Shown piece by piece: positions 1 through 8,866 of a DNA stretch of 64,000 nucleotides. Location: the NCBI RefSeq assembly GCF_900129505.1, contig NZ_LT670818.1, forward strand, positions 558,001 through 622,000, read 5' to 3'. The translations under genes were made by a program, and so were the position numbers. How positions within the stretch are numbered: the stretch's first letter is position 1; every line of letters begins with the position of its first letter. The notes beneath the pieces were generated by a model. That model did no database searches. It was not told the origin of the DNA and saw nothing but the letters and a program-made list of their open reading frames with translations. This stretch comes from Bradyrhizobium erythrophlei. Its GTDB lineage: Bacteria; Pseudomonadota; Alphaproteobacteria; Rhizobiales; Xanthobacteraceae.

Positions 1-56
1 AAGGCCGAGGCAACCAGAACGAGACCGGCGAGGCGCGATAAATGTTGATTGAACAT
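1..56 (-). CDS. N-terminal end of a secreted protein (partial, runs off the window)
   Basis: On the minus strand an ATG at 56-54 opens a frame reading MFNQHLSRLAGLVLVASA to the window edge. This is a basic start followed by a hydrophobic stretch, as in a Sec signal peptide. A GGGAG ribosome-binding sequence lies about eight bases upstream. The gene is divergent from the peptide-binding protein at 402. Too little is visible to name the mature protein; another binding protein or a periplasmic enzyme is possible. Confidence 0.55.
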   Translation of the reverse strand, partial: MFNQHLSRLAGLVLVASA

Positions 57-206
57 CGGATACTCCCTCTCCCTGGCTCGTTATTTCGATCGAGCCTTTG
101 CCGGCCATTTTGATCGATTATGACAGGCGTCGAAACTCAAATTCCTGTTGGCGCCGGTCTTGCTGCCGGTACGCGCGGCTCGCATATGTGGGCTGCGCAT
201 TGTGAC

Positions 207-250
207 TGTCCAAAATTAATTGTCCAAATTTTAGTCGACGTTTGTCGACA
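207..250. promoter_or_regulatory. candidate operator in the divergent intergenic region 57-401
   Basis: The 345-base gap between the two divergent genes holds no coding sequence that I can support. It contains a direct repeat of TGTCCAAA at 207-214 and 221-228, followed by two GTCGAC palindromes ten bases apart (234-239 and 244-249). Regularly spaced repeats in a promoter region suggest a dimeric regulator such as a GntR or LacI type, but the regulator is not visible here. The assignment is an inference from pattern only. Confidence 0.35.
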
Positions 251-401
251 GTTTCATCTTGTGGCGAGGATTGGCCTCATGTGAGCTTCGCCCCGACATG
301 GATTTCGATTGCCCAAAGCCCGCACCCCCGTGCCTCGCCATGGCTTGCCGCGCCAGCGTTCGCGGATCGAAACATCGGATCAAGCCATCAGAAGGTAAGC
401 C

Positions 402-1949
402 ATGCTGAAGAAAATCGTCCTCGGCCTCGTTTTGATCTGCGCCACCGGCGCCGCGCTCGCGCAGGAGCCGAAATTGGGAGGCGTCATCAACGCCGTGATC
501 CAGCCCGAGCCGCCCAGCCTGATGCTCGCCATGATCCAGAACGGGCCGACCCAGATGGTGTCCGGCAACATCTTCGAAGGTCTGCTGCGCTACAGTCCGA
601 AACTCGAACCCCTGCCCGGCCTCGCCGAGAGCTGGACCGTCAGCGACGATGCCAAGGTCTATACGTTCAAGCTCAAGCCCGGTGTGACCTGGCACGACGG
701 CAAGCCGTTCACCTCAGCCGACGTGCTGTTCTCGATCGAGATGCTGAAAGAGACTCATGCGCGCGCGCGCAACAATTTGCTGCAGGTCGAAAAAGTCGAA
801 GCGCCCGACGATCTGACGGTCGTCTTCACGCTCAAGCAGCCGTTCGGCCCGTTCCTCGGCATTTTCGAGGTTGGTTCGATGCCGATGGTTCCGAAACACC
901 TCTATGCCGGCACCGACTTCAAGACCAATCCCTACAACAATGCCCCGATCGGAACCGGCCCGTTCATGTTCAAGGAATGGCAGAAGGGCTCGTTCATCCA
1001 TCTCGTCAAGAACCCGAACTACCACGAAAAGGGCAAGCCCTATATCGACGAAATCTACTGGCAGATCATTCCGGACGCCGCGGCCCGCTCGGTGGCGTTC
1101 GAAACCGGCAAGGTCGACGTCCTGCCCGGCGGCTCGGTGGAGAATTTCGACGTTCCGCGGCTGACCAAGCTCAAGGACACCTGCGTCACCGGCGCCGGCT
1201 GGGAGTTCTTCAGTCCGCTGGCGTGGCTGTGGCTCAACAACCGCTCCGGGCCGACCGCCAACAAGAAGGTGCGCCAGGCGATCATGTACGCCATCGATCG
1301 CAACTTCGCCAAGGACGTGATCTGGAATGGGCTCGGCAAGGTGGCCACCGGCCCATCAGCCTCCTCGATCAAGTTCTATACCGACGACGTGCCGAAATAC
1401 GATTACGACCCGGCCAAGGCCAAGGCGCTGCTGAAGGAAGCCGGCTACAATGGCGAAAAAATCCGCCTGCTGCCGCTTGCCTATGGCGAGACCTGGCAGC
1501 GCTGGGGCGAAGCCGTGAAGCAGAACCTGCAGGACGTCGGCATGAACATCGAGACCATCGCCACCGATGTGCCCGGGGGCAACCAGAAGATCGGCGACTG
1601 GGATTACGATATCGCCTTCACCTATCTCTACCAGTACGGCGATCCCGCGCTCGGCGTCGGGCGCAACTACGTCTCGAGCGCGATCGCCAAGGGCCAGATC
1701 TTCAACAATGTCGAGGGCTACTCCAACCCCGAGATCGATAAACTGTTCGCCGACGGCGCGGTCGCCACGCCGGATTCCAAGCGCCAGGAGATCTACGAGA
1801 AGGCGCAGAAGATCCTGGTGGAAGACGTGCCGGTGGCGTGGATGCTCGAACTGCAGTTTCCGACCATTACCCGTTGCAAGATCAAGAATCTGATCACCAC
1901 AGGCATCGGCGTCAATGACGGCTTCCGGGACGCCTGGATCGACAAGTGA
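402..1949 (+). CDS. peptide/nickel/opine-type ABC transporter substrate-binding protein
   Basis: A 515-residue periplasmic solute-binding protein of the SBP_bac_5 (DppA/OppA-like) family. It has a Sec signal peptide with probable cleavage after Ala20 (KIVLGLVLICATGAALA). The mature part shows family features such as a YTFKLKPGVTWHDGKPF block near residues 85-105. The ATG at 402 is preceded by an AGAAGG ribosome-binding sequence. It is the first gene of a four-gene importer with the permeases and ATPase that follow. The ligand cannot be read from sequence; di/oligopeptides or opines are typical for the family. Confidence 0.9.
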   Translation: MLKKIVLGLVLICATGAALAQEPKLGGVINAVIQPEPPSLMLAMIQNGPTQMVSGNIFEGLLRYSPKLEPLPGLAESWTVSDDAKVYTFKLKPGVTWHDGKPFTSADVLFSIEMLKETHARARNNLLQVEKVEAPDDLTVVFTLKQPFGPFLGIFEVGSMPMVPKHLYAGTDFKTNPYNNAPIGTGPFMFKEWQKGSFIHLVKNPNYHEKGKPYIDEIYWQIIPDAAARSVAFETGKVDVLPGGSVENFDVPRLTKLKDTCVTGAGWEFFSPLAWLWLNNRSGPTANKKVRQAIMYAIDRNFAKDVIWNGLGKVATGPSASSIKFYTDDVPKYDYDPAKAKALLKEAGYNGEKIRLLPLAYGETWQRWGEAVKQNLQDVGMNIETIATDVPGGNQKIGDWDYDIAFTYLYQYGDPALGVGRNYVSSAIAKGQIFNNVEGYSNPEIDKLFADGAVATPDSKRQEIYEKAQKILVEDVPVAWMLELQFPTITRCKIKNLITTGIGVNDGFRDAWIDK

Positions 1950-2000
1950 GCGCGTGCGACATTGCGGCGGCGATGCTATGCCTGGCACCGGTTCCCCTTC

Positions 2001-2023
2001 ACCTCTCCCCGCCGGGGAGAGGT
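2001..2023. repeat. palindromic stem-loop between the binding protein and permease genes
   Basis: A perfect 11-bp inverted repeat (ACCTCTCCCCG, one central base, CGGGGAGAGGT) lies in the 141-base gap inside the transporter operon. The same arm sequence recurs at 59489-59509 and 59610-59632, so it belongs to a dispersed palindromic family. In its position it could stabilise the 3' end of the binding-protein transcript or partly terminate it. Confidence 0.8.
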
Positions 2024-2090
2024 AGCACAGCGAACGTCGCAACATGACCGCCCGTATCGACGCACGCTTCGCGGTATTGAAAGCTGTTTG

Positions 2091-3062
2091 ATGCTGTCAT
2101 TTGTTGCCCAGCGGACGGTCAAGGGCGCGATCGTCCTGCTTGCGATCATCGTCCTCAATTTCTTTCTGATCCGGCTTGCGCCCGGCGATCCGGCCGTCGT
2201 CATGGCCGGCGAGGCCGGCGCCAGCGACAAGGTTTTCGTCGCCCAGCTGCGTGAAAAATTCGGTCTCGACAAGCCGCTTCCGGAGCAATTGTTTCTGTAC
2301 GTCAAGGGCATCCTCTCGCTCGATCTCGGCTTTTCGTTTCGCCAGCAGGCGCCGGTCTCCAGGCTGATCATGGATCGATTGCCGGCGACGTTGCTGCTGA
2401 CGATGTCGGCGTTCGCGATCTCGCTGGTGTTCGGCATTTTCTTCGGTGTGCTGGCGGCGCGCTGGGCGGGAACCTGGGCGGATACCGCGATCACGGTGGC
2501 GGCACTGCTCTTCTATGCCACGCCGATCTTCTGGATCGCGCTGATGGCGATCCTGCTGTTCTCGGTGGAAATGGATTGGCTGCCGAGCTTCGGCTACGAA
2601 ACGGTCGGCGCCAATTATACCGGCCTTGCGCATGCGCTCGACGTCGGCGCGCATCTGATCATGCCGGCCATGACGATCGGCCTGTTTTTCATGGCGACCT
2701 ACACGCGGATGACACGGGCCTCGATGCTGGAAGTCAAGCGGCTCGATTTCGTCAAGACCGCCCGCGCCAAGGGGCTCAGCGACGGCGTGATCCAGCGCCG
2801 CCACGTGCTGCGCAACGCGCTCTTGCCGGTGGTGACCATGGCCGGCCTGCATTCCGGCACCCTGATCGGCGGCGCGGTGCTGACCGAAACGGTATTCGCC
2901 TGGCCCGGGATCGGCCGCCTGATGTACGAGGCGCTGCTTCAGCGCGATTACAATCTGCTGCTCGGGGTGTTCGTGGTGTGCTCGGCGATGGTGCTGATCC
3001 TCAATCTCGTTACTGATCTGGTCTACCGCATGGTCGATCCGCGCATCGAATTTTCCGCATGA
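2091..3062 (+). CDS. ABC transporter permease, DppB-like
   Basis: A 323-residue inner-membrane permease (binding-protein-dependent transport system, DppB/OppB type). The first helix is near residues 9-29, followed by the RLAPGDPA motif typical of this family. The EAA loop appears as KTARAKGLSDGVIQRR, the contact site for the ATPase. I start at ATG 2091 because the upstream extension to 1962 has no permease homology and runs through the palindromic repeat. Its stop overlaps the next start as ATGA. Confidence 0.9.
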   Translation: MLSFVAQRTVKGAIVLLAIIVLNFFLIRLAPGDPAVVMAGEAGASDKVFVAQLREKFGLDKPLPEQLFLYVKGILSLDLGFSFRQQAPVSRLIMDRLPATLLLTMSAFAISLVFGIFFGVLAARWAGTWADTAITVAALLFYATPIFWIALMAILLFSVEMDWLPSFGYETVGANYTGLAHALDVGAHLIMPAMTIGLFFMATYTRMTRASMLEVKRLDFVKTARAKGLSDGVIQRRHVLRNALLPVVTMAGLHSGTLIGGAVLTETVFAWPGIGRLMYEALLQRDYNLLLGVFVVCSAMVLILNLVTDLVYRMVDPRIEFSA

Positions 3063-3898
3063 AGCCGTTCGCCAGACAGATGCTCCGCAATCCCAGCGGG
3101 CTGGTCGGCCTGATCATCCTTACGATCGCGGTCGCGGTTGCCGTGCTCGGGCCGCTGATCTTTCCGAATTCACCGTGGCGCATGGTGCAACGGCCGTTTC
3201 TGCCGCCGTTCGCGCTATCGAGCGTGCCGCTCGGTACCGATGCGCTGGGGCGCGACGTCTTTGCCGGCATCATCTTCGGCGCGCGGGTCTCGCTGCTGGT
3301 CGGCCTCGTCTCCACCCTGGCCGCACTTGCGGTCGGAATCCCGCTTGGCGCCATCGCCGGTTATTTCGGCGGCCGCACCGACGACGCGCTGATGCGTTTC
3401 ACCGAGTTCTTCCAGACCATTCCGAGCTTCGCGCTGGCCATCGTGCTGGTGGCGATCCTGCAGCCCTCGATCTATTCGATCGTCGCCTCCATCGCCATCG
3501 TCAGCTGGCCGCCGGTGGCGCGGCTGGTGCGCGGCGAGGTTCTCTCCCTGCGCAGCCGCGAATACGTGCAGGCCGCCATCGTGACCGGTCAAACCGACGG
3601 CTGGATCATCTGGCGCGAAATCCTGCCCAACGCGCTTTCGCCGGTCATCGTGCTGGCCTCGCTGATGGTTGCGACCGCGATCCTGCTGGAGTCCTCGCTG
3701 TCGTTCCTCGGTCTCGGCGACCCCAATCTGATCTCGTGGGGCTATATGGTCGGCGCGGGGCGCACCGTGATCCGGCAGGCGTGGTGGATCACGGTGTTTC
3801 CTGGTCTCGCCATCCTGCTTTCCGTGCTTGGCCTCAATCTCGTCGGCGAAGGCCTCAACGACGCGCTCAATCCGCGGCTTGCAAGGGATGGGCGCTGA
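3059..3898 (+). CDS. ABC transporter permease, DppC-like
   Basis: A 279-residue inner-membrane permease of the DppC/OppC type. It has an N-terminal helix around residues 15-35, the GTDALGRDVFAGIIFGAR motif that starts the DppC core, and an EAA-type loop (VTGQTDGWIIWREILPNAL). It overlaps the preceding permease by four bases (ATGA), so translation is probably coupled. It is the heterodimer partner of the DppB-like subunit. Confidence 0.9.
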   Translation: MKPFARQMLRNPSGLVGLIILTIAVAVAVLGPLIFPNSPWRMVQRPFLPPFALSSVPLGTDALGRDVFAGIIFGARVSLLVGLVSTLAALAVGIPLGAIAGYFGGRTDDALMRFTEFFQTIPSFALAIVLVAILQPSIYSIVASIAIVSWPPVARLVRGEVLSLRSREYVQAAIVTGQTDGWIIWREILPNALSPVIVLASLMVATAILLESSLSFLGLGDPNLISWGYMVGAGRTVIRQAWWITVFPGLAILLSVLGLNLVGEGLNDALNPRLARDGR

Positions 3899-3900
3899 GC

Positions 3901-5523
3901 ATGCCGGCCGATCCCGCAGTCAGGATCAGGGACCTCAAGATTGCGCTGCCGCAAGGCGGCGAGCGCGCGCACGCCGTCGACGGCGTTTCGTTCGATCTTC
4001 TGGCGGGTGAAATCGTTTGCGTGGTCGGCGAATCCGGCTCGGGCAAATCGATGTGCGCGCATGCGCTGATGGGACTGCTGCCGGCCAGCGTCACGACCGA
4101 GACCGGCGAGATCATCTTCGAAGGCAACAATCTGCTTTCGCTCGACGAAAACGGCTGGCGGGATTTGCGCGGACGCCGGATCGCCATGGTGTTCCAGGAG
4201 CCAATGACGGCGCTCAATCCGTTGATGCGGATCGGCGAGCAGATGATGGAGATGTTCGAGGCCCATGGCCTGGGGTCGCTGGGCGAACGCAGGAAGAAGG
4301 CCCTGGAGCTCGCGCGCGAAGTCGGCCTGCCGGACCCAGCCGGAATCGTGCGCGCGTATCCGCACCAATTGTCCGGCGGCCAGCGCCAGCGCGCGATGAT
4401 TGCGATGGCGCTGGCGCTGGAACCCGCGGTGCTGGTCGCGGACGAACCAACCACGGCGCTCGACGTCACCACCCAGGCGCAAATCCTCAAGCTGATCCGC
4501 GACCTGCAGCGCCGCCGCAACATGGCGGTGATGTTCATTACCCACGATTTCGGCGTGGTCGCCGACATTGCCGACCGCGTCGTGGTATTGCGGCACGGAC
4601 AGGTGGTCGAGCAAGGCACCGCGCAGGAGGTGCTGACCACCCCCCGGCAGGCCTATACCAAAGCCCTGCTCGCCGCCGTGCCGTCGATGACGCCGCCGCC
4701 GCGCGCGCCGCTGGGTGATCGCCGCAAGGCGGTCGACGTGATCGGGCTCGACAAGACCTATGTCACGTCGGGCGGCTGGTTTCGGCCGGATCGTACGGTG
4801 CGCGCCGCGAACGAAGTCAATTTCTCGATTCTCAAGGGCGAGACGCTCGGACTGGTCGGCGAATCCGGATCCGGCAAATCGTCGGTGGCGCGGCTGGTGA
4901 TGCGGTTGATCGAGGCCGACCGCGGCACGGTGCGGATCGGCGACATCGACCTGACCGAGCTGGAAGGCAAGTCGCTGCGCGATCAGCGCCGCCGCATCCA
5001 GATGATCTTTCAGGATCCGTTTGCCTCGCTCAATCCGCGCCGCAAGGTCGGACAAATCATCAGCGACGGCCCGATCGCGCATGGCGCCGACCCGAAGCTG
5101 GCGCGTCAGCGCGCCCGCGATCTCCTTGGACTGGTTGGTCTCGACGGTGGCGCCATCGAGCGCTACCCGCACGAATTCTCGGGCGGGCAACGGCAGCGCA
5201 TCGGTATCGCCCGCGCGCTCGCGCTCGATCCGGAAATCCTGGTCGCCGACGAAGCCGTATCCGCGCTCGACGTCTCGGTGCAGGCCCAGGTCCTCGATCT
5301 GCTGGAAGACCTCAAAGCCCGGCTCGGGCTTTCGATGCTGTTCATTACCCACGATCTGCGGGTGGCGGCGCAGATCTGCGACCGCATCGCGGTGATGCAG
5401 CGCGGCTCGATCGTCGAGCTGCAGGCGACGGCGGCGTTGTTCGCAGCGCCCGAACATCCCTACACGAGGGAATTGCTCGCGGCCGTGCCCGGCCGGCCGA
5501 AGCAGCTTGCCGTGCCGGCTTAA
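3901..5523 (+). CDS. fused double ABC transporter ATPase (DppD-DppF type)
   Basis: A 540-residue protein with two complete ABC ATPase domains, energising the peptide-type importer. Domain 1 has Walker A GESGSGKS at 43-50 and signature LSGGQ at 157-161. Domain 2 has Walker A at 320-327 and signature FSGGQ at 426-430. Both have DE-containing Walker B motifs (VADEPTTALD and VADEAVSALD). DppD and DppF are often separate genes; here they are one polypeptide, as in YejF/GsiA. The ATG at 3901 lies two bases after the permease stop. A much longer frame open from 3175 is only read-through of the permease gene. Confidence 0.92.
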   Translation: MPADPAVRIRDLKIALPQGGERAHAVDGVSFDLLAGEIVCVVGESGSGKSMCAHALMGLLPASVTTETGEIIFEGNNLLSLDENGWRDLRGRRIAMVFQEPMTALNPLMRIGEQMMEMFEAHGLGSLGERRKKALELAREVGLPDPAGIVRAYPHQLSGGQRQRAMIAMALALEPAVLVADEPTTALDVTTQAQILKLIRDLQRRRNMAVMFITHDFGVVADIADRVVVLRHGQVVEQGTAQEVLTTPRQAYTKALLAAVPSMTPPPRAPLGDRRKAVDVIGLDKTYVTSGGWFRPDRTVRAANEVNFSILKGETLGLVGESGSGKSSVARLVMRLIEADRGTVRIGDIDLTELEGKSLRDQRRRIQMIFQDPFASLNPRRKVGQIISDGPIAHGADPKLARQRARDLLGLVGLDGGAIERYPHEFSGGQRQRIGIARALALDPEILVADEAVSALDVSVQAQVLDLLEDLKARLGLSMLFITHDLRVAAQICDRIAVMQRGSIVELQATAALFAAPEHPYTRELLAAVPGRPKQLAVPA

Positions 5524-5526
5524 GGA

Positions 5527-7500
5527 TCAGATCTCCACCCGAAATCCCACCTCGATGACGGCGTCGTGGGGGATCTTGAAGAAATCGGGCGCCCGGCTCG
5601 CGATCCGGTTGAGGAACGAGAAGATCGCAAAGGAGACCGGGTCCATCGCCGATCCCGCCTCGCGGCGAACGATCGTCTCATGCGCGATATAATAGTTCCG
5701 GTGTTCGAGATCGGCGTCAAAGCCGAGCCTGTTGCAGTTGAGCAGGCTGAGCGGAATGTCCGGGGTTTGCATGAATCCCAGCCTGACCTGGATCTGGTAG
5801 AAGCCGTGACCGAGCCTTTGAAGCGAATGGCGTTCGTGAAACGGAACGCGCGGCCGGCGGTCGGACACGAACGTCAGCAGCACCACGGTCTGGTGCAACA
5901 CCCTGTTGTGCCCGATATGGCGCAGCAGCATCGGCGAGGCGCCGTGCTCGACCTTGGTGAGCCATACCCCCAATCCCGGAGCCCGGCCGATCACCGCCTT
6001 GTCGGCATAATCGAGAAATTGCTTCAGCGGCATCGACATCTGGTGGAGACGATCCCGGACTTCCGACGAACCTTTGCGCCAGGACAGCATCAGGGTCGCG
6101 ATCACAGCGCCGACGATGAGCGGAAACCAGCCGCCTTCGACGATCTTGATGGAGTTTGATACCAGGAAGGTGGCGTCGATCGCGCCGAAGACGGCGATGA
6201 CCGGGATGGCGGCGCCGGGCGGCCATTGCCACCGCGACACCGCCACTCGGTAGAGCAGGATGGTGGTGATCAGCATGGTGCCCGACACCGCAATGCCGTA
6301 GGCGGCCGCGAGATTTTCCGACGATCGAAACAGCGCCACCGTCAACAATGTCCCGGTCATCAACAGCCAGTTGGCGGCAGGGACATAGATCTGGCCCGCC
6401 TCATCGACCGAAGTCGGAATGATCCGCGCCCGCGGCGACAGTCCCATCTGCATCGCCTGCCGGGTCAGCGAGAAGACGCCGGAGACCAGCGCCTGGGAGG
6501 CGATGATGGTGGCGAAGGTCGCCAGCACCAGCATCGGGACCAGCGCCCAGCCAGGTGCCAGTTTGTAGAATGGATTATCGCTGGCGGCGGGATCAGCAAG
6601 GATCAACGCGCCCTGTCCGAAATAATTCAGCAATAGCGCCGGCAGCACCAGCCCGAACCACGCCCGGCGGATCGCGGTGGCCCCGACATGGCCCATATCG
6701 GCGTACAGCGCTTCGCCTCCGGTCAGCGCCAGGAATACCGCGCCGATCACGACAAACGACACCTTGGGATCGGCGATCAGGAAATGCCCGGCCTCGACCG
6801 GATTGACCGCCTTCAGGATCGCGGGCGCCATCCAGATATTGATCGCGCCGAGACCGCCGATGACGACAAACCAGATCACCATGACCGGGCCGAACAGCTT
6901 GCCGATGCTCCCCGTCCCGTGTCGTTGGATCATGAACAGTCCGACCAGCACCGCGATCGTCGCCGGCAGGATGAATTTCTCGAATCCCGGCGTGACGAGC
7001 TTCAGGCCCTCCATGGCTGAAAGCACCGAGATCGCCGGCGTGATGACGCCGTCGCCGTACAGCAGGGAGGCGCCGATCACCCCAAGCAGAACGAGAACGG
7101 GCAGCCTTGCCCCCTTGGCAACCTGATCGGCCGCAACGAGCGAGAGCAGCGCCAGAATGCCGCCTTCGCCGTCATTGTCGGCGCGCAGGATGAACACCAC
7201 GTATTTCAGCGATACCATCATCACCAGCGCCCAAAGAATGAGCGAGACGACGCCGACAACGTCGGCGGCGACGGGAGGTGAATGACTGAGGCCGGTCAGC
7301 GCGACCTGGAAGGCGTAAAGCGGACTGGTCCCGATATCGCCGAATACGACGCCGAGGGCGGCAAGCGCCAAAGACCAGGGACTACCCGCATGATGAAGGT
7401 ATTTGGCTTGATCGAGGGCGGCCTCGGATGACCGCAAGCCAAGGCCCGTCACGGCGCGATCGACCAGGCCGCCGACCGGGGCACTCGATGGCAAATCCAT
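5527..7500 (-). CDS. kup: Kup-type low-affinity potassium transporter
   Basis: A 657-residue inner-membrane K+ uptake permease (Kup/HAK/KUP family, proton symport). The diagnostic first helix is present (GVVFGDIGTSPLYAFQVAL, around residue 50), followed by about twelve hydrophobic segments and a cytoplasmic C-terminal part of about 180 residues. The minus-strand ATG at 7500 has GAGG upstream. It converges with the ABC ATPase gene, three bases apart, so the two transcripts probably share a bidirectional 3' region. Length fits the family (about 620-660). Confidence 0.95.
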   Translation of the reverse strand: MDLPSSAPVGGLVDRAVTGLGLRSSEAALDQAKYLHHAGSPWSLALAALGVVFGDIGTSPLYAFQVALTGLSHSPPVAADVVGVVSLILWALVMMVSLKYVVFILRADNDGEGGILALLSLVAADQVAKGARLPVLVLLGVIGASLLYGDGVITPAISVLSAMEGLKLVTPGFEKFILPATIAVLVGLFMIQRHGTGSIGKLFGPVMVIWFVVIGGLGAINIWMAPAILKAVNPVEAGHFLIADPKVSFVVIGAVFLALTGGEALYADMGHVGATAIRRAWFGLVLPALLLNYFGQGALILADPAASDNPFYKLAPGWALVPMLVLATFATIIASQALVSGVFSLTRQAMQMGLSPRARIIPTSVDEAGQIYVPAANWLLMTGTLLTVALFRSSENLAAAYGIAVSGTMLITTILLYRVAVSRWQWPPGAAIPVIAVFGAIDATFLVSNSIKIVEGGWFPLIVGAVIATLMLSWRKGSSEVRDRLHQMSMPLKQFLDYADKAVIGRAPGLGVWLTKVEHGASPMLLRHIGHNRVLHQTVVLLTFVSDRRPRVPFHERHSLQRLGHGFYQIQVRLGFMQTPDIPLSLLNCNRLGFDADLEHRNYYIAHETIVRREAGSAMDPVSFAIFSFLNRIASRAPDFFKIPHDAVIEVGFRVEI

Positions 7501-7615
7501 ATGAACCTCGCGACAGGGCCGCGCCGTCCGCGCTCGCGAGTTGGATATTCAAGATTTAGGCCAGCTCTTCTTAGGCCCCGTCGCGAATCTGCCCACGTCA
7601 GAGGCCGCGGCGCGC

Positions 7616-8606
7616 CTATTGGCGCGTTCGCAAAATGGTCTCGGACGGGAGCTCGCCGAAGGCCTCGCGATAGTCTTTCGCGAAACGGCTCGGACTCGCA
7701 AAATTGCTCTTGAAGGCCGCCGCCGTCACGCTGACCGAGGGATCGCCGGATGTCAGGATTTCCCTCGCGCGCCTGAGACGGATCGCCTTGGCGAAGGCCA
7801 TCGGGGAATAACCGCGGCTGCGCTCGAAAGCCCTGAAAATGGCGCGTGCGCTGACCCCCGCCTCGGCCGCCAGCCGATCAATGGTGATCGGTTGCTGCCA
7901 GTTGGCTTCGACGAACTCCTCGATGCGCCGCACCACCCAGGGCGCAGCCGTGCTTTCCTGGTTTTGCAGCAGATGGCTGAAACCGTTACGGCCGGCATAG
8001 AGCCGGCATAGAGAAAGGCGATCTGGATGGCATGCTCGAGCTCCCGGCAAACGGCCGCGGGCAATTGGGAAGCCGTCGAGTCCAGCTGCTGCGCAAGAAA
8101 GCGGATCAGGTGGGAGAGGGTTTGCGCATGAGGCTCGCCGGCCGGGATCGCAGGCTGGAACGTCATTTCCCCCTTCGGCTTGACGCCCAGAAGCGCCGTC
8201 AGTCTTTGCACCAGCGCCTGCTCGCTCAAGCGAAGCGTCAGTCGCTCTGCCCGGCCTCGCAAACCCTCCGCGAGCGGCAGCCCGCCGGCGTAATCGCAAA
8301 CTGCTGATCGCTGATGTCGGTCGTCCTGCCTTCAACCGAGGTGGTTGCGTGGCCCCTGTGCGCGATCTGCAGCCGGATGAAATCGGCCGCAAGATTGTCG
8401 ATTGCAAGGTCAGCAGTGGTCGCACCGAAAGCGAGGCCCGTCTCCTGCAGCTTGACGAGATTGACGCGGGCCTCGAAGCCGTCGAGGCTCCTCAAGTCGA
8501 TGCCGGCAGCGCCGAACAATGTCGAACCGAAATGGCGCAGTTCCTCGGGATTGGAAGTACGAAACACCGGAAAACGGTACAAGGGATCGATTACGGCATT
8601 GAGCAT
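7616..8606 (-). pseudogene. AraC-family transcriptional regulator, broken by two frameshifts
   Basis: Three minus-strand frames join into one AraC regulator of about 325 residues. The N-terminal sensing domain (start MLNAVIDPLYRF at 8606) runs to about 8284, the middle part (GLRGRAERLTLRLSEQAL) from there to about 8003, and the helix-turn-helix region (ITIDRLAAEAGVSARAIFRA) from there to 7616. The first break fits loss of one base in the GGGC run at 8281-8284. The second is an 11-bp tandem duplication at 7992-8013; removing one copy restores AFLYAGRNGF. Two independent lesions suggest a real pseudogene. The target is unknown. Confidence 0.85.
7992..8013. repeat. 11-bp tandem duplication disrupting the AraC gene
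   Basis: The unit CCGGCATAGAG occurs twice in direct succession (7992-8002 and 8003-8013). Eleven bases is not a multiple of three, so the second copy shifts the frame of the AraC-like gene. Loss of one copy by slippage would restore this junction but not the upstream one-base lesion. Confidence 0.9.
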
Positions 8607-8866
8607 GGTTGTTCGACTGTCAGTTTCCAGGAACGACTCGGTGTCAGCAATCAGGCGCAATGATAAGCTTTTTCGGCCAATGTCGTCGCGGCTAACAGAT
8701 CGCTACCTTGATGTGAATCAAGCCATCACCAACAGCCCTACCCAGAATGAGTTATTGTTGGAAACGTCGCAGCACTCGGCCAGGCTGGCTGCGATTCGAG
8801 ACCGTATTCCTACGGGGCTTTCGGAACGGTTGGTTTCGAATTGCGCCGACCTTCCTTAGCGTCGTA

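Noticed and set aside
242..1741. A 499-codon plus-strand frame overlapping the binding-protein gene
   Set aside because: Arg-rich shadow in another phase; the gene at 402 has a signal peptide, ribosome-binding site and family motifs.
3742..5457. A 571-codon minus-strand open frame
   Set aside because: Entirely antisense to the double ABC ATPase; its sequence is rich in His, Arg and Gln as expected for a shadow frame.
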